The notes under the pieces: generated by a model
Told to the model about the DNA's origin: nothing
Seen by the model: only the letters and a program-made list of their open reading frames with translations
Databases searched by the model: none
Translations under genes and position numbers: made by a program
Source: Limnomonas spitsbergensis
Taxonomy: Eukaryota > Chlorophyta > Chlorophyceae > Chlamydomonadales
Reading direction: 5' to 3'
DNA length: 64,000 bases
NCBI GenBank assembly: GCA_037349105.1
Contig: JAYJMM010000026.1
Location: forward strand, 620,001 to 684,000
In this document: one piece after another, positions 40,515 to 54,000 of the stretch
Layout: the number at the start of each line of letters is the position of its first letter
Numbering within the stretch: position 1 is the stretch's first letter

Positions 40515-41689
40515 CTAGGAGACCGTGGAAGAGATGGTATAACCCTTTTTAAGATGAACCAACGGTATATACCACGCGTATACTTGCGTGCATCCCTGGA
40601 TGTTAATACGTCGCAACATAATGCAAGGTAACAAGGGCGACAAGTCCTCCACATTCTGGCAGAAGGAGATGTCTAGATGCTGCAGCATAGCGCAAGCTGA
40701 TAGGGGTGACAAGTCCTCCACGTTCTTGCATAAGGAGATGTTGAGATGTTGCAGCGCAACGCAAGCTGACAAGGGTGACAAGTCCTCCACCTTCCCACAT
40801 GAGGAGAGATCGAGATGTTGCAGCGCAACGCAAGCTGACTAGGGTGACAAGTCCTCCACATTCCTGCATAAGGAGAGGTCAAGATGGTGCAGCGCAACGC
40901 AAGCTGACAGGGCTGACAAGACTTCCACTTTCGTGCATCCTCGGACGTGGAGACGTTGCAACATATTGCAAGCTGACAAGGGTGACAAGTCCTCCACATT
41001 CTTGCATGAGGAGAGATCGAGATGTTGCAGCGCTACGCAAGCTGACAAGGGTGACGAGTCCCCCGCATTCATGCATAAGGAGAGGTCGAGATGTTGCAGC
41101 GCAACGCAAGCTGACAGGGCTGACAAGTCTTTCACTTTCCAGCAGAAAGAGATGTTGAGATGTTGCAGCGCAACGCAAGCTGAGAAGGGTGACAAGTTTC
41201 CCACTTCCCAACACCCATGGACGTTGAGATGTTGCAACGCAACGCAAGCTGACAGGGCTGACAAGTCTCCCACTTTCCAGCAGTAGGAGATGTTGAGATG
41301 TTGCAGCGCAGCGCAAGCTGACAAGGGTGACAAGTCTCCCACTTCCAAGCACCCATGGACGTTGAGATGCTGTAGCGCAACACAAGCTGACAAGGGTGAC
41401 AAGTCTCCCACTTTCCAGCAGCAAGAGATGATCCCCTTGGGCAGCTCCACATGGGTCAGACAGGGTGTACGTGAGATGACGATGTTGAGAACATTGCTGT
41501 GAATTAGTCGGTCCAACTATGATGGTGGCTCTAGTTGAGGGGCCATGAGCACAAGTGGATTGTTGCAGCGCTCATACATGTCTCGGAGGCATTTCGATGT
41601 GGCGCGAATAGACCCCACTCCACCTCCAACATGGCGCAAGATCTGGACCAACTGATCGGGGGGGAGCTTCGAGATGTAGTCTTGTTGAC
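40515..41689 (-). pseudogene. F-box/leucine-rich repeat protein relic, copy 1
   Basis: One minus-strand open frame from a good acceptor (CTTTTCCGCCCAG, exon from 41,689) to TAG at 40,515. First comes an F-box-like segment (YISKLPPDQLVQILRHVG, then RATSKCLRDMYE). Then about thirteen 23-residue leucine-rich repeats follow, consensus VALQHLNISxCxxVxDLSPL plus SAC. Proteins of this design usually select substrates for SCF ubiquitin ligases. Two in-frame TAG codons break it: at 41,517-41,519, exactly between F-box and repeats, and at 40,839-40,841, where a TTG (Leu) of the repeat has become TAG. The 5' exon was not found. The repeat is 69 bp, so other frames also look open; those are shadows. Confidence 0.8.
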
Positions 41690-41749
41690 CTGGGCGGAAA
41701 AGAGGGAGGCTGAGGTAAAATGCCAATTGTTCAGCCTTTTTACAGTACC

Positions 41750-43330
41750 ATAAATCGAAACCTACCCAAAAGCAATTTAAATTTAAATGCGCAGCTAAGA
41801 AAGTAGTTAAGAAACGGCCGCGAAGCGTCGAAAATATAATTTCATTTAACGCCGCGCAGCGGGTAATGTACGGTACTTAAACATTGCGCACCAGTTACAA
41901 TCGTTTTAATTTCCGTCCGCGCTGCGCTTCAGCCAATACAGTAACACTCTGTCAAAACCCTCGTTTGATGCTAGGAAGAACAGTACATAGTCCGCGAAAC
42001 TCAGCATAGCCATCCTCCTCCTCCGCCGGTTCCTTATGCGCCTTCAGTACCAAAATATCTGGAGAAGACCAACATGGCCGGTTCCTGGCCTCAGGAAACA
42101 TGCGGCTGTTGCGACCCCGAAACATCAGCAGTCGTCAGCACGTGTCTCTGCCCCCGAGCTTTGCTACGGGGACTGGCGTAAGGATCACTGGACGGATGTC
42201 TTATGAAACAGTCGGGCGCTAGCGCGCAGCTTTTTGTGACATCTACTGTTTCTAATTCATAGCGCTCACACCCAAAATATTTGTTTGGGCGCCTGACTGA
42301 CACTCCGCGCAGCGGTGATTTTCAAATTATTATTATTAGCGCGCAGCCATGTCCGCATGTGCCAATCATTAATTCATGTTGAGCGAAGTCTATCTCGATC
42401 CACGGTACTGTACGAGCCGTTCTTATCTTCACCCCTCCAGAAAATAATTAGAATGACCGTGCAGTTTTTGAATTCACCGCGCGGGTCAATAATAACAAAT
42501 AAACCGTTCACACAATGCTGAATCTTCCACAGAGAACCTGCCGTACAAGTACCGGTACTGGCCCACTCGCGGCCAGTGATTTTGTGCGAGCCAAAATAAC
42601 AAATCGCCGTACTTGTTTTACGGCATCACGCATTGCCCAAAAAGTGGAGTAAATAAATTAACTTGGCATACCGTATTTCATTAGCGCGCAGGCCAAAAGA
42701 ATTTACCAGCCGCAGTACAGGTAATTTCTCAATACCGTAATTTATCAAGGTTTAAAAATCGCGCGCAGGCCAAAAATAATTTACCAACGCATCGCTAAAA
42801 AACAATCGTTCGTGCAACACTAAAACTGCCGCGCATCATTGTCAAGTAAGAAGTAAAAACTACGTATGGTTTCCAATCCTTCGTGCGTGTTAACGAATCC
42901 CTTGGTGTAGGCGATCCCGAGGGACAGACCTTCCCGTACAGGATACGCGCATCCTTCCCCGTGTCATTGCGATTGTGGATCAATCTCTCGACGGTACCTC
43001 AGTAATCTTTCATGCCGAGAGGTTTTACCAATCGTTCAGGCGACTCCAATGCAGTTCTGTGCGATTACGCCGTTATCCAATTTTTGTGTAAGTAATTACG
43101 GTCAATTACGGCGTAACACGTAATTGCGCGCAAGTAAGGTTTTTTAGCTTATACGCAATTAAGAGCGAGCTGTAATCTAGACCGCAAGCACGTTCTAGTA
43201 GATTTCAGGCTTTTGGGGACATCATTCATACATTTTCGAAGCTGGGAAGTTGCAGATCGTTGTGCGTGAACTCATAAGAAGATATCGTGAAGATCAGAAC
43301 AACTTCCACGTTAACGTGTCACGACTTTTC
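41750..43330. other. AT-rich GCGCAGC-motif segment of the unit (no gene seen)
   Basis: Lies between the TATA-like site and the F-box exon and should hold the missing 5' exon(s), but no donor could be fixed. It contains repeated (C)GCGCAGC, related motifs (AACAGTACATAGT) to those in the MITE at 38.9-39.4 kb, and a run of AATTACG repeats near 43,060-43,130. Equivalent segments occur in every complete unit. Confidence 0.5.
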
Positions 43331-43746
43331 GTCAATTGACGGGTAGGTTCCGAGCCAAAAAAACCCATTTGCGGTCCGTAACCAGGGTTTCGTCTGTGGT
43401 TACGCCGAAAGCAACTTGCAGTAATTGCGGTGCAATCTGGGCGGTCCTGGTAAATTGCGCACAAATTGCACCGTCACCGCAAACCGTAATTTCACGAACC
43501 GCAAGGAAGCACAGCACTGTTTTCAAGTCGACGAATCGGCATGTTTGGGCGACGCGATTCAAATTTCCTGTGTCAGGTCGCACCACCGCCGAATTTGGCA
43601 TGGAAAGTCTGGCCACACTTTCAGTCCATGCCAAAGACCCATGGGTCTGGTGTTGGGGACATACAGCCGGCATTGAAATCACGCATGTCCCTGCCCGAGT
43701 CTGCCCATTTTGTCTCTCAGTTGACTCAGACGGTGGTAGAGTGCGC

Positions 43747-43754
43747 TATATATA
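43747..43754 (-). promoter_or_regulatory. TATA-like box shared by all units
   Basis: TATATATA in GCGCTATATATAACGAATTC, about 2.06 kb upstream of the F-box exon of copy 1 on the minus strand. Equivalent sites lie near 39,900 (variant), 47,455, 51,305, 55,152, 59,177 and 63,199. The site is nearly palindromic, so direction is not certain. Confidence 0.35.
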
Positions 43755-44361
43755 ACGAATTCGTCATAGATAGCTCGACGGTACTTTGGCCAACCGTCCG
43801 CGAGGTTCGGCCTTGGCCGAATCCACCTCTTCCCGCTTTCGGCTCTCGCCGAACGTCCCTGTCGTGGCGTTCGGCGCTTTTCGCTTTATTTTGACATATT
43901 TCGGCCGCTGAACTGACGGCGCCTACTTCCCTTCTAGCTGAGCCGACTGAGATTTCCTTGAATACCCTGTCTCATGCTTTTGTGTTAATCGGTTTTAATT
44001 CCTTTCTCTGTTTGTGATACTTACCTTATTTCCTCGCCTTTTCTTCCATTCTACAACATAACTTGTGTCACCACTTCCGGTTCCTTCACCTCACTTTTTT
44101 GATTTTCAAGCGAATTAAGGCACATGCGTTAGAGCCCTTGCATTGCATTGCACAAATGTCAGTGCATGTGGTTACTATGCAACACAGTAACCGCTACTAT
44201 GAAATTAAAAGAAATTGAACTTGTAGATTCATTTTCATCCTTCCATAATCAAACATAACTTATTTACCTAAGTCAGGCATTATTGATGTTCATAAGTATA
44301 ACATAAACATGTGCAAGGCATAAAGCGATGCACATTGTTGCAAGCTGCTAGAGTAAGAGAC

Positions 44362-45398
44362 CTAGGAGACCGTGGAAGAGATGGTATAACCCTTTTTAAG
44401 ATGAACCAACGGTATATACCACGCGTATACTTGCGTGCATCCCTGGATGTTAATACGTCGCAACATAATGCAAGGTAACAAGGGCGACAAGTCCTCCACA
44501 TTCTGGCAGAAGGAGATGTCTAGATGCTGCAGCATAGCGCAAGCTGATAGGGGTGACAAGTCCTCCACGTTCTTGCATAAGGAGATGTTGAGATGTTGCA
44601 GCGCAACGCAAGCTGACAAGGGTGACAAGTCCTCCACCTTCCCACATGAGGAGAGATCGAGATGTTGCAGCGCAACGCAAGCTGACTAGGGTGACAAGTC
44701 CTCCACATTCCTGCATAAGGAGAGGTCAAGATGGTGCAGCGCAACGCAAGCTGACAGGGCTGACAAGACTTCCACTTTCGTGCATCCTCGGACGTGGAGA
44801 CGTTGCAACATATTGCAAGCTGACAAGGGTGACAAGTCCTCCACATTCTTGCATGAGGAGAGATCGAGATGTTGCAGCGCTACGCAAGCTGACAAGGGTG
44901 ACGAGTCCCCCGCATTCATGCATAAGGAGAGGTCGAGATGTTGCAGCGCAACGCAAGCTGACAGGGCTGACAAGTCTCCCACTTTCCAGCAGTAGGAGAT
45001 GTTGAGATGTTGCAGCGCAGCGCAAGCTGACAAGGGTGACAAGTCTCCCACTTCCAAGCACCCATGGACGTTGAGATGCTGTAGCGCAACACAAGCTGAC
45101 AAGGGTGACAAGTCTCCCACTTTCCAGCAGCAAGAGATGATCCCCTTGGGCAGCTCCACATGGGTCAGACAGGGTGTACGTGAGATGACGATGTTGAGAA
45201 CATTGCTGTGAATTAGTCGGTTCAACTATGATGGTGGCTCTAGTTGAGGGGCCATGAGCACAAGTGGATTGTTGCAGCGCTCATACATGTCTCGGAGGCA
45301 TTTCGATGTGGCGCGAATAGACCCCACTCCACCTCCAACATGGCGCAAGATCTGGACCAACTGATCGGGGGGGAGCTTCGAGATGTAGTCTTGTTGAC
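44362..45398 (-). pseudogene. F-box/LRR relic, copy 2
   Basis: As copy 1, with the same two TAG codons (45,226-45,228 and 44,686-44,688) and a complete F-box frame. Two repeats (46 codons) are cleanly deleted. Confidence 0.8.
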
Positions 45399-47227
45399 CT
45401 GGGCGGAAAAGAGGGAGGCTGAGGTAAAATGCCAATTGTTCAGCCTTTTTACAGTACCATAAATCGAAACCTACCCAAAAGCAATTTAAATTTAAATGCG
45501 CAGCTAAGAAAGTAGTTAAGAAACGGCCGCGAAGCGTCGAAATATAATTTCATTTAACGCCGCGCAGCGGGTAATGTACGGTACTTAAACATTGCGCACC
45601 AGTTACAATCGTTTTAATTTCCGTCCGCGCTGCGCTTCAGCCAATACAGTAACACTCTGTCAAAACCCTCGTTTGATGCTAGGAAGAACAGTACATAGTC
45701 CGCGAAACTCAGCATAGCCATCCTCCTCCTCCGCCGGTTCCTTATGCGCCTTCAGTACCAAAATATCTGGAGAAGACCAACCTGGCCGGTTCCTGGCCTC
45801 AGGAAACATGCGGCTGTTGCGACCCCGAAACATCAGCAGTCGTCAGCACGTGTCTCTGCCCCCGAGCTTTGCTACGGGGACTGGCGTAAGGATCACTGGA
45901 CGGATGTCTTATGAAACAGTCGGGCGCTAGCGCGCAGCTTTTTGTGACATCTACTGTTTCTAATTCATAGCGCTCACACCCAAAATATTTGTTTGGGCGC
46001 CTGACTGACACTCCGCGCAGCGGTGATTTTCAAATTATTATTATTAGCGCGCAGCCATGTCCGCATGTGCCAATCATTAATTCATGTTGAGCGAAGTCTA
46101 TCTCGATCCACGGTACTGTACGAGCCGTTCTTATCTTCACCCCTCCAGAAAATAATCAGAATGACCGTGCAGTTTTTGAATTCACCGCGCGGGTCAATAA
46201 TAACAAATAAACCGTTCACACAATGCTGAATCTTCCACAGAGAACCTGCCGTACAAGTACCGGTACTGGCCCACTCGCGGCCAGTGATTTTGTGCGAGCC
46301 AAAATAACAAATCGCCGTACTTGTTTTACGGCATCACGCATTGCCCAAAAAGTGGAGTAAATAAATTAACTTGGCATACCGTATTTCATTAGCGCGCAGG
46401 CCAAAAGAATTTACCAGCCGCAGTACAGGTAATTTCTCAATACCGTAATTTATCAAGGTTTAAAAATCGCGCGCAGGCCAAAAATAATTTACCAACGCAT
46501 CGCTAAAAAACAATCGTTCGTGCAACACTAAAACTGCCGCGCATCATTGTCAAGTAAGAAGTAAAAACTACGTATGGTTTCCAATCCTTCGTGCGTGTTA
46601 ACGAATCCCTTGGTGTAGGCGATCCCGAGGGACAGACCTTCCCGTACAGGATACGCGCATCCTTCCCCGTGTCATTGCGATTGTGGATCAATCTCTCGAC
46701 GGTACCTCAGTAATCTTTCATGCCGAGAGGTTTTACCAATCGTTCAGGCGACTCCAATGCAGTTCTGTGCGATTACGCCGTTATCCAATTTTTGTGTAAG
46801 TAATTACGGTCAATTACGGCGTAACACGTAATTGCGCGCAAGTAAGGTTTTTTAGCTTATACGCAATTAAGAGCGAGCTGTAATCTAGACCGCAAGCACG
46901 TTCTAGTAGATTTCAGGCTTTTGGGGACATCATTCATACATTTTCGAAGCTGGGAAGTTGCAGATCGTTGTGCGTGAACTCATAAGAAGATATCGTGAAG
47001 ATCAGAACAACTTCCACGTTAACGTGTCACGACTTTTCGTCAATTGACGGGTAGGTTCCGAGCCAAAAAAACCCATTTGCGGTCCGTAACCAGGGTTTCG
47101 TCTGTGGTTACGCCGAAAGCAACTTGCAGTAATTGCGGTGCAATCTGGGCGGTCCTGGTAAATTGCGCACAAATTGCACCGTCACCGCAAACCGTAATTT
47201 CACGAACCGCAAGGAAGCACAGCACTG

Positions 47228-50200
47228 TTTTCAAGTCGACGAATCGGCATGTTTGGGCGACGCGATTCAAATTTCCTGTGTCAGGTCGCACCACCGCCGA
47301 ATTTGGCATGGAAAGTCTGGCCACACTTTCAGTCCATGCCAAAGACACATGGGTCTGGTGTTGGGGACATACAGCCGGCATTGAAATCACGCATGTCCCT
47401 GCCCGAGTCTGCCCATTTTGTCTCTCAGTTGACTCAGACGGTGGTAGAGTGCGCTATATATAACGAATTCGTCCTAGATAGCTCGACGGTACTTTGGCCA
47501 ACCGTCCGCGAGGTTCGGCCTTGGCCGAATCCACCTCTTCCCGCTTTCGGCTCTCGCCGAACGTCCCTGTCGTGGCGTTCGCCGCTTTTCGCTTTATTTT
47601 GACATATTTCGGCCGCTGAACTGACGGCGCCTACTTCCCTTCTAGCTGAGCCGACTGAGATTTCCTTGAATACCCTGTCTCATGCTTTTGTGTTAATCGG
47701 TTTTAATTCCTTTCTCTGTTTGTGATACTTACCTTATTTCCTCGCCTTTTCTTCCATTCTACAACATAACTTGTGTCACCACTTCCGGTTCCTTCACCTC
47801 ACTTTTTTGATTTTCAAGCGAATTAAGGCACATGCGTTAGAGCCCTTGCATTGCATTGCACAAATGTCAGTGCATGTGGTTACTATGCAACACAGTAACC
47901 GCTACTATGAAATTAAAAGAAATTGAACTTGCAGATTCATTTTCATCCTTCCATAATCAAACATAACTTATTTACCTAAGTCAGGCATTATTGATGTTCA
48001 TAAGTATAACATAAACATGTGCAAGGCATAAAGCGATGCACATTGTTGCAAGCTGCTAGAGTAAGAGACCTAGGAGACCGTGGAAGAGATGGTATAACCC
48101 TTTTTAAGATGAACCAACGGTATATACCACGCGTATACTTGCGTGCATCCCCGGATGTTAATACGTCGCAACATAATGCAAGGTAACAAGGGCGACAAGT
48201 CCTCCACATTCTGGCAGAAGGAGATGTCTAGATGCTGCAGCATAGCGCAAGCTGATAGGGGTGACAAGTCCTCCACGTTCTTGCATAAGGAGATGTTGAG
48301 ATGTTGCAGCGCAACGCAAGCTGACAAGGGTGACAAGTCCTCCACCTTCCCACATGAGGAGAGATCGAGATGTTGCAGCGCAACGCAAGCTGACTAGGGT
48401 GACAAGTCCTCCACATTCCTGCATAAGGAGAGGTCAAGATGGTGCAGCGCAACGCAAGCTGACAGGGCTGACAAGACTTCCACTTTCGTGCATCCTCGGA
48501 CGTGGAGACGTTGCAACATATTGCAAGCTGACAAGGGTGACAAGTCCTCCACATTCTTGCATGAGGAGAGATCGAGATGTTGCAGCGCTACGCAAGCTGA
48601 CAAGGGTGACGAGTCCCCCGCATTCATGCATAAGGAGAGGTCGAGATGTTGCAGCGCAACGCAAGCTGACAGGGCTGACAAGTCTCCCACTTTCCAGCAG
48701 AAAGAGATGTTGAGATGTTGCAGCGCAACGCAAGCTGACAAGGGTGACAAGTTTCCCAGTTCCCAACACCCATGGACGTTGAGATGTTGCAACGCAACGC
48801 AAGCTGACAGGGCTGACAAGTCTCCCACTTTCCAGCAGTAGGAGATGTTGAGATGTTGCAGCGCAGCGCAAGCTGACAAGGGTGACAAGTCTCCCACTTC
48901 CAAGCACCCATGGACGTTGAGATGCTGTAGCGCAACACAAGCTGACAAGGGTGACAAGTCTCCCACTTTCCAGCAGCAAGAGATGATCCCCTTGGGCAGC
49001 TCCACATGGGGCAGACAGGGTGTACGTGAGATGACGATGTTGAGAACATTGCTGTGAATTAGTCGGTCCAACTATGATGGTGGCTCTAGTTGAGGGGCCA
49101 TGAGCACAAGTGGATTGTTGCAGCGCTCATACATGTCTCGGAGGCATTTCGATGTGGCGCGAATAGTAGACCCCACTCCACCTCCAACATGGCGCATGAT
49201 CTGGACCAACTGATCGGGGGGGAGCTTCGAGATGTAGTCTTGTTGACCTGGGCGGAAAAGAGGGAGGCTGAGGTAAAATGCCAATTGTTCAGCCTTTTTA
49301 CAGTACCATAAATCGAAACCTACCCAAAAGCAATTTAAATTTAAATGCGCAGCTAAGAAAGTAGTTAAGAAACGGCCGCGAAGCGTCGAAAATATAATTT
49401 CATTTAACGCCGCGCAGCGGGTAATGTACGGTACTTAAACATTGCGCACCAGTTACAATCGTTTTAATTTCCGTCCGCGCTGCGCTTCAGCCAATACAGT
49501 AACACTCTGTCAAAACCCTCGTTTGATGCTAGGAAGAACAGTACATAGTCCGCGAAACTCAGCATAGCCATCCTCCTCCTCCGCCGGTTCCTTATGCGCC
49601 TTCAGTACCAAAATATCTGGAGAAGACCAACATGGCCGGTTCCTGGCCTCAGGAAACATGCGGCTGTTGCGACCCCGAAACATCAGCAGTCGTCAGCACG
49701 TGTCTCTGCCCCCGAGCTTTGCTACGGGGACTGGCGTAAGGATCACTGGACGGATGTCTTATGAAACAGTCGGGCGCTAGCGCGCAGCTTTTTGTGACAT
49801 CTACTGTTTCTAATTCATAGCGCTCACACCCAAAATAGTTGTTTGGGCGCCTGACTGACACTCCGCGCAGCGGCGATTTTCAAATTATTATTATTAGCGC
49901 GCAGCCATGTCCGCATGTGCCAATCATTAATTCATGTTGAGCGAAGTCTATCTCGATCCCCGGTACTGTACGAGCCGTTCTTATCTTCACCCCTCCAGAA
50001 AATAATCAGAATGACCGTGCAGTTTTTGAATTCACCGCGCGGGTCAATAATAACAAATAAACCGTTCACACAATGCTGAATCTTCCACAGAGAACCTGCC
50101 GTACAAGTACCGGTACTGGCCCACTCGCGGCCAGTGATTTTGTGCGAGCCAAAATAACAAATCGCCGTACTTGTCGTACGGCATCACGCATTGCCCAAAA

Positions 50201-51077
50201 AGTGGAGTAAATAAATTAACTTGGCATACCGTATTTCATTAGCGCGCAGGCCAAAAGAATTTACCAGCCGCAGTACAGGTAATTTCTCAATACCGTAATT
50301 TATCAAGGTTTAAAAATCGCGCGCAGGCCAAAAATAATTTACCAACGCATCGCTAAAAAACAATCGTTCGTGCAACACTAAAACTGCCGCGCATCATTGT
50401 CAAGTAAGAAGTAAAAACTACGTATGGTTTCCAATCCTTCGTGCGTGTTAACGAATCCCTTGGTGTAGGCGATCCCGAGGGACAGACCTTCCCGTACAGG
50501 ATACGCGCATCCTTCCCCGTGTCATTGCGATTGTGGATCAATCTCTCGACGGTACCTCAGTAATCTTTCATGCCGAGAGGTTTTACCAATCGTTCAGGCG
50601 ACACCAATGCAGTTCTGTGCGATTACGCCGTTATCCAATTTTTGTGTAAGTAATTACGGTCAATTACGGCGTAACACGTAATTGCGCGCAAGTAAGGTTT
50701 TTTAGCTTATACGCAATTAAGAGCGAGCTGTAATCTAGACCGCAAGCACGTTCTAGTAGATTTCAGGCTTTTGGGGACATCATTCATACATTTTCGAAGC
50801 TGGGAAGTTGCAGATCGTTGTGCGTGAACTCATAAGAAGATATCGTGAAGATCAGAACAACTTCCACGTTAACGTGTCACGACTTTTCGTCAATTGACGG
50901 GTAGGTTCCGAGCCAAAAAAACCCATTTGCGGTCCGTAACCAGGGTTTCGTCTGTGGTTACGCCGAAAGCAACTTGCAGTAATTGCGGTGCAATCTGGGC
51001 GGTCCTGGTAAATTGCGCACAAATTGCACCGTCACCGCAAACCGTAATTTCACGAACCGCAAGGAAGCACAGCACTG
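47228..51077. repeat. Tandem unit 3 (3.85 kb)
   Basis: Nearly identical to units 1 and 4. It shares with unit 4 a 3-bp insertion in the F-box (GAATAGTAGACC). Confidence 0.95.
48070..49247 (-). pseudogene. F-box/LRR relic, copy 3
   Basis: Full repeat number as in copy 1. TAG at 49,072-49,074 and 48,394-48,396. One extra codon in the F-box (GSTIRATS). Confidence 0.8.
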
Positions 51078-54000
51078 TTTTCAAGTCGACGAATCGGCAT
51101 GTTTGGGCGACGCGATTCAAATTTCCTGTGTCAGGTCGCACCACCGCCGAATTTGGCATGGAAAGTCTGGCCACACTTTCAGTCCATGCCAAAGACACAT
51201 GGGTCTGGTGTTGGGGACATACAGCCGGCATTGAAATCACGCATGTCCCTGCCCGAGTCTGCCCATTTTGTCTCTCAGTTGACTCAGACGGTGGTAGAGT
51301 GCGCTATATATAACGAATTCGTCCTAGATAGCTCGACGGTACTTTGGCCAACCGTCCCGCGAGGTTCGGCCTTGGCCGAATCCACCTCTTCCCGCTTTCG
51401 GCTCTCGCCGAACGTCCCTGTCGTGGCGTTCGCCGCTTTTCGCTTTATTTTGACATATTTCGGCCGCTGAACTGACGGCGCCTACTTCCCTTCTAGCTGA
51501 GCCGACTGAGATTTCCTTGAATACCCTGTCTCATGCTTTTGTGTTAATCGGTTTTAATTCCTTTCTCTGTTTGTGATACTTACCTTATTTCCTCGCCTTT
51601 TCTTCCATTCTACAACATAACTTGTGTCACCACTTCCGGTTCCTTCACCTCACTTTTTTGCTTTTCAAGCGAATTAAGGCACATGCGTTAGAGCCCTTGC
51701 ATTGCATTGCACAAATGTCAGTGCATGTGGTTACTATGCAACACAGTAACCGCTACTATGAAATTAAAAGAAATTGAACTTGCAGATTCATTTTCATCCT
51801 TCCATAATCAAACATAACTTATTTACCTAAGTCAGGCATTATTGATGTTCATAAGTATAACATAAACATGTGCAAGGCATAAAGCGATGCACATTGTTGC
51901 AAGCTGCTAGAGTAAGAGACCTAGGAGACCGTGGAAGAGATGGTATAACCCTTTTTAAGATGAACCAACGGTATATACCACGCGTATACTTGCGTGCATC
52001 CCCGGATGTTAATACGTCGCAACATAATGCAAGGTAACAAGGGCGACAAGTCCTCCACATTCTGGCAGAAGGAGATGTCTAGATGCTGCAGCATAGCGCA
52101 AGCTGATAGGGGTGACAAGTCCTCCACGTTCTTGCATAAGGAGATGTTGAGATGTTGCAGCGCAACGCAAGCTGACAAGGGTGACAAGTCCTCCACCTTC
52201 CCACATGAGGAGAGATCGAGATGTTGCAGCGCAACGCAAGCTGACTAGGGTGACAAGTCCTCCACATTCCTGCATAAGGAGAGGTCAAGATGGTGCAGCG
52301 CAACGCAAGCTGACAGGGCTGACAAGACTTCCACTTTCGTGCATCCTCGGACGTGGAGACGTTGCAACATATTGCAAGCTGACAAGGGTGACAAGTCCTC
52401 CACATTCTTGCATGAGGAGAGATCGAGATGTTGCAGCGCTACGCAAGCTGACAAGGGTGACGAGTCCCCCGCATTCATGCATAAGGAGAGGTCGAGATGT
52501 TGCAGCGCAACGCAAGCTGACAGGGCTGACAAGTCTCCCACTTTCCAGCAGAAAGAGATGTTGAGATGTTGCAGCGCAACGCAAGCTGACAAGGGTGACA
52601 AGTTTCCCAGTTCCCAACACCCATGGACGTTGAGATGTTGCAACGCAACGCAAGCTGACAGGGCTGACAAGTCTCCCACTTTCCAGCAGTAGGAGATGTT
52701 GAGATGTTGCAGCGCAGCGCAAGCTGACAAGGGTGACAAGTCTCCCACTTCCAAGCACCCATGGACGTTGAGATGCTGTAGCGCAACACAAGCTGACAAG
52801 GGTGACAAGTCTCCCACTTTCCAGCAGCAAGAGATGATCCCCTTGGGCAGCTCCACATGGGTCAGACAGGGTGTACGTGAGATGACGATGTTGAGAACAT
52901 TGCTGTGAATTAGTCGGTCCAACTATGATGGTGGCTCTAGTTGAGGGGCCATGAGCACAAGTGGATTGTTGCAGCGCTCATACATGTCTCGGAGGCATTT
53001 CGATGTGGCGCGAATAGTAGACCCCACTCCACCTCCAACATGGCGCATGATCTGGACCAACTGATCGGGGGGAGCTTCGAGATGTAGTCTTGTTGACCTG
53101 GGCGGAAAAGAGGGAGGCTGAGGTAAAATGCCAATTGTTCAGCCTTTTTACAGTACCATAAATCGAAACCTACCCAAAAGCAATTTAAATTTAAATGCGC
53201 AGCTAAGAAAGTAGTTAAGAAACGGCCGCGAAGCGTCGAAAATATAATTTCATTTAACGCCGCGCAGCGGGTAATGTACGGTACTTAAACATTGCGCACC
53301 AGTTACAATCGTTTTAATTTCCGTCCGCGCTGCGCTTCAGCCAATACAGTAACACTCTGTCAAAACCCTCGTTTGATGCTAGGAAGAACAGTACATAGTC
53401 CGCGAAACTCAGCATAGCCATCCTCCTCCTCCGCCGGTTCCTTATGCGCCTTCAGTACCAAAATATCTGGAGAAGACCAACCTGGCCGGTTCCTGGCCTC
53501 AGGAAACATGCGGCTGTTGCGACCCCGAAACATCAGCAGTCGTCAGCACGTGTCTCTGCCCCCGAGCTTTGCTACGGGAACTGGCGTAAGGATCACTGGA
53601 CGGATGTCTTATGAAACAGTCGGGCGCTAGCGCGCAGCTTTTTGTGACATCTACTGTTTCTAATTCATAGCGCTCACACCCAAAATATTTGTTTGGGCGC
53701 CTGACTGACACTCCGCGCAGCGGCGATTTTCAAATTATTATTATTAGCGCGCAGCCATGTCCGCATGTGCCAATCATTAATTCATGTTGAGCGAAGTCTA
53801 TCTCGATCCACGGTACTGTACGAGTAGTTCTTATCTTCACCCCTCCAGAAAATAATCAGAATGACCGTGCAGTTTTTGAATTCACCGCGCGGGTCAATAA
53901 TAACAAATAAACCGTTCACACAATGCTGAATCTTCCACAGAGAACCTGCCGTACAAGTACCGGTACTGGCCCACTCGCGGCCAGTGATTTTGTGCGAGCC

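Larger units (their letters stand above)
39665..43520. repeat. Tandem gene-bearing unit 1 (3.86 kb)
   Basis: Begins at TTTCAAGTCGACGAATCGGC, where similarity to the other units starts; its left flank is unrelated. In plus order: a TATA-like site, a hairpin block (about 39.95-40.06 kb), the minus-strand F-box/LRR relic, and an AT-rich stretch with GCGCAGC motifs. It carries 8 extra bases at CAGGTACTCAGGTCG near 39,718. Confidence 0.95.
43521..47227. repeat. Tandem unit 2 (3.71 kb)
   Basis: Nearly identical to unit 1. It is shorter mainly because two whole leucine-rich repeats are missing. Confidence 0.95.

Noticed and set aside
40839..41516. Other-frame ORFs across the LRR region as extra genes
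   Set aside because: The LRR unit is 69 bp, so alternative frames stay open by chance; only one minus frame gives LRR spacing and joins the F-box frame.
42091..42303. 70-codon minus-strand ORF in each unit
   Set aside because: No recognisable domain, and it covers GCGCAGC-rich repeat sequence. Kept only as a possible place for the missing 5' exon.
43332..43755. 116-codon minus and 139-codon plus ORFs repeated in every unit
   Set aside because: The units are nearly identical, so repetition is not evidence of selection. The two ORFs overlap on opposite strands and show no domain. A 5' exon of the F-box gene may lie here, but I could not define it.
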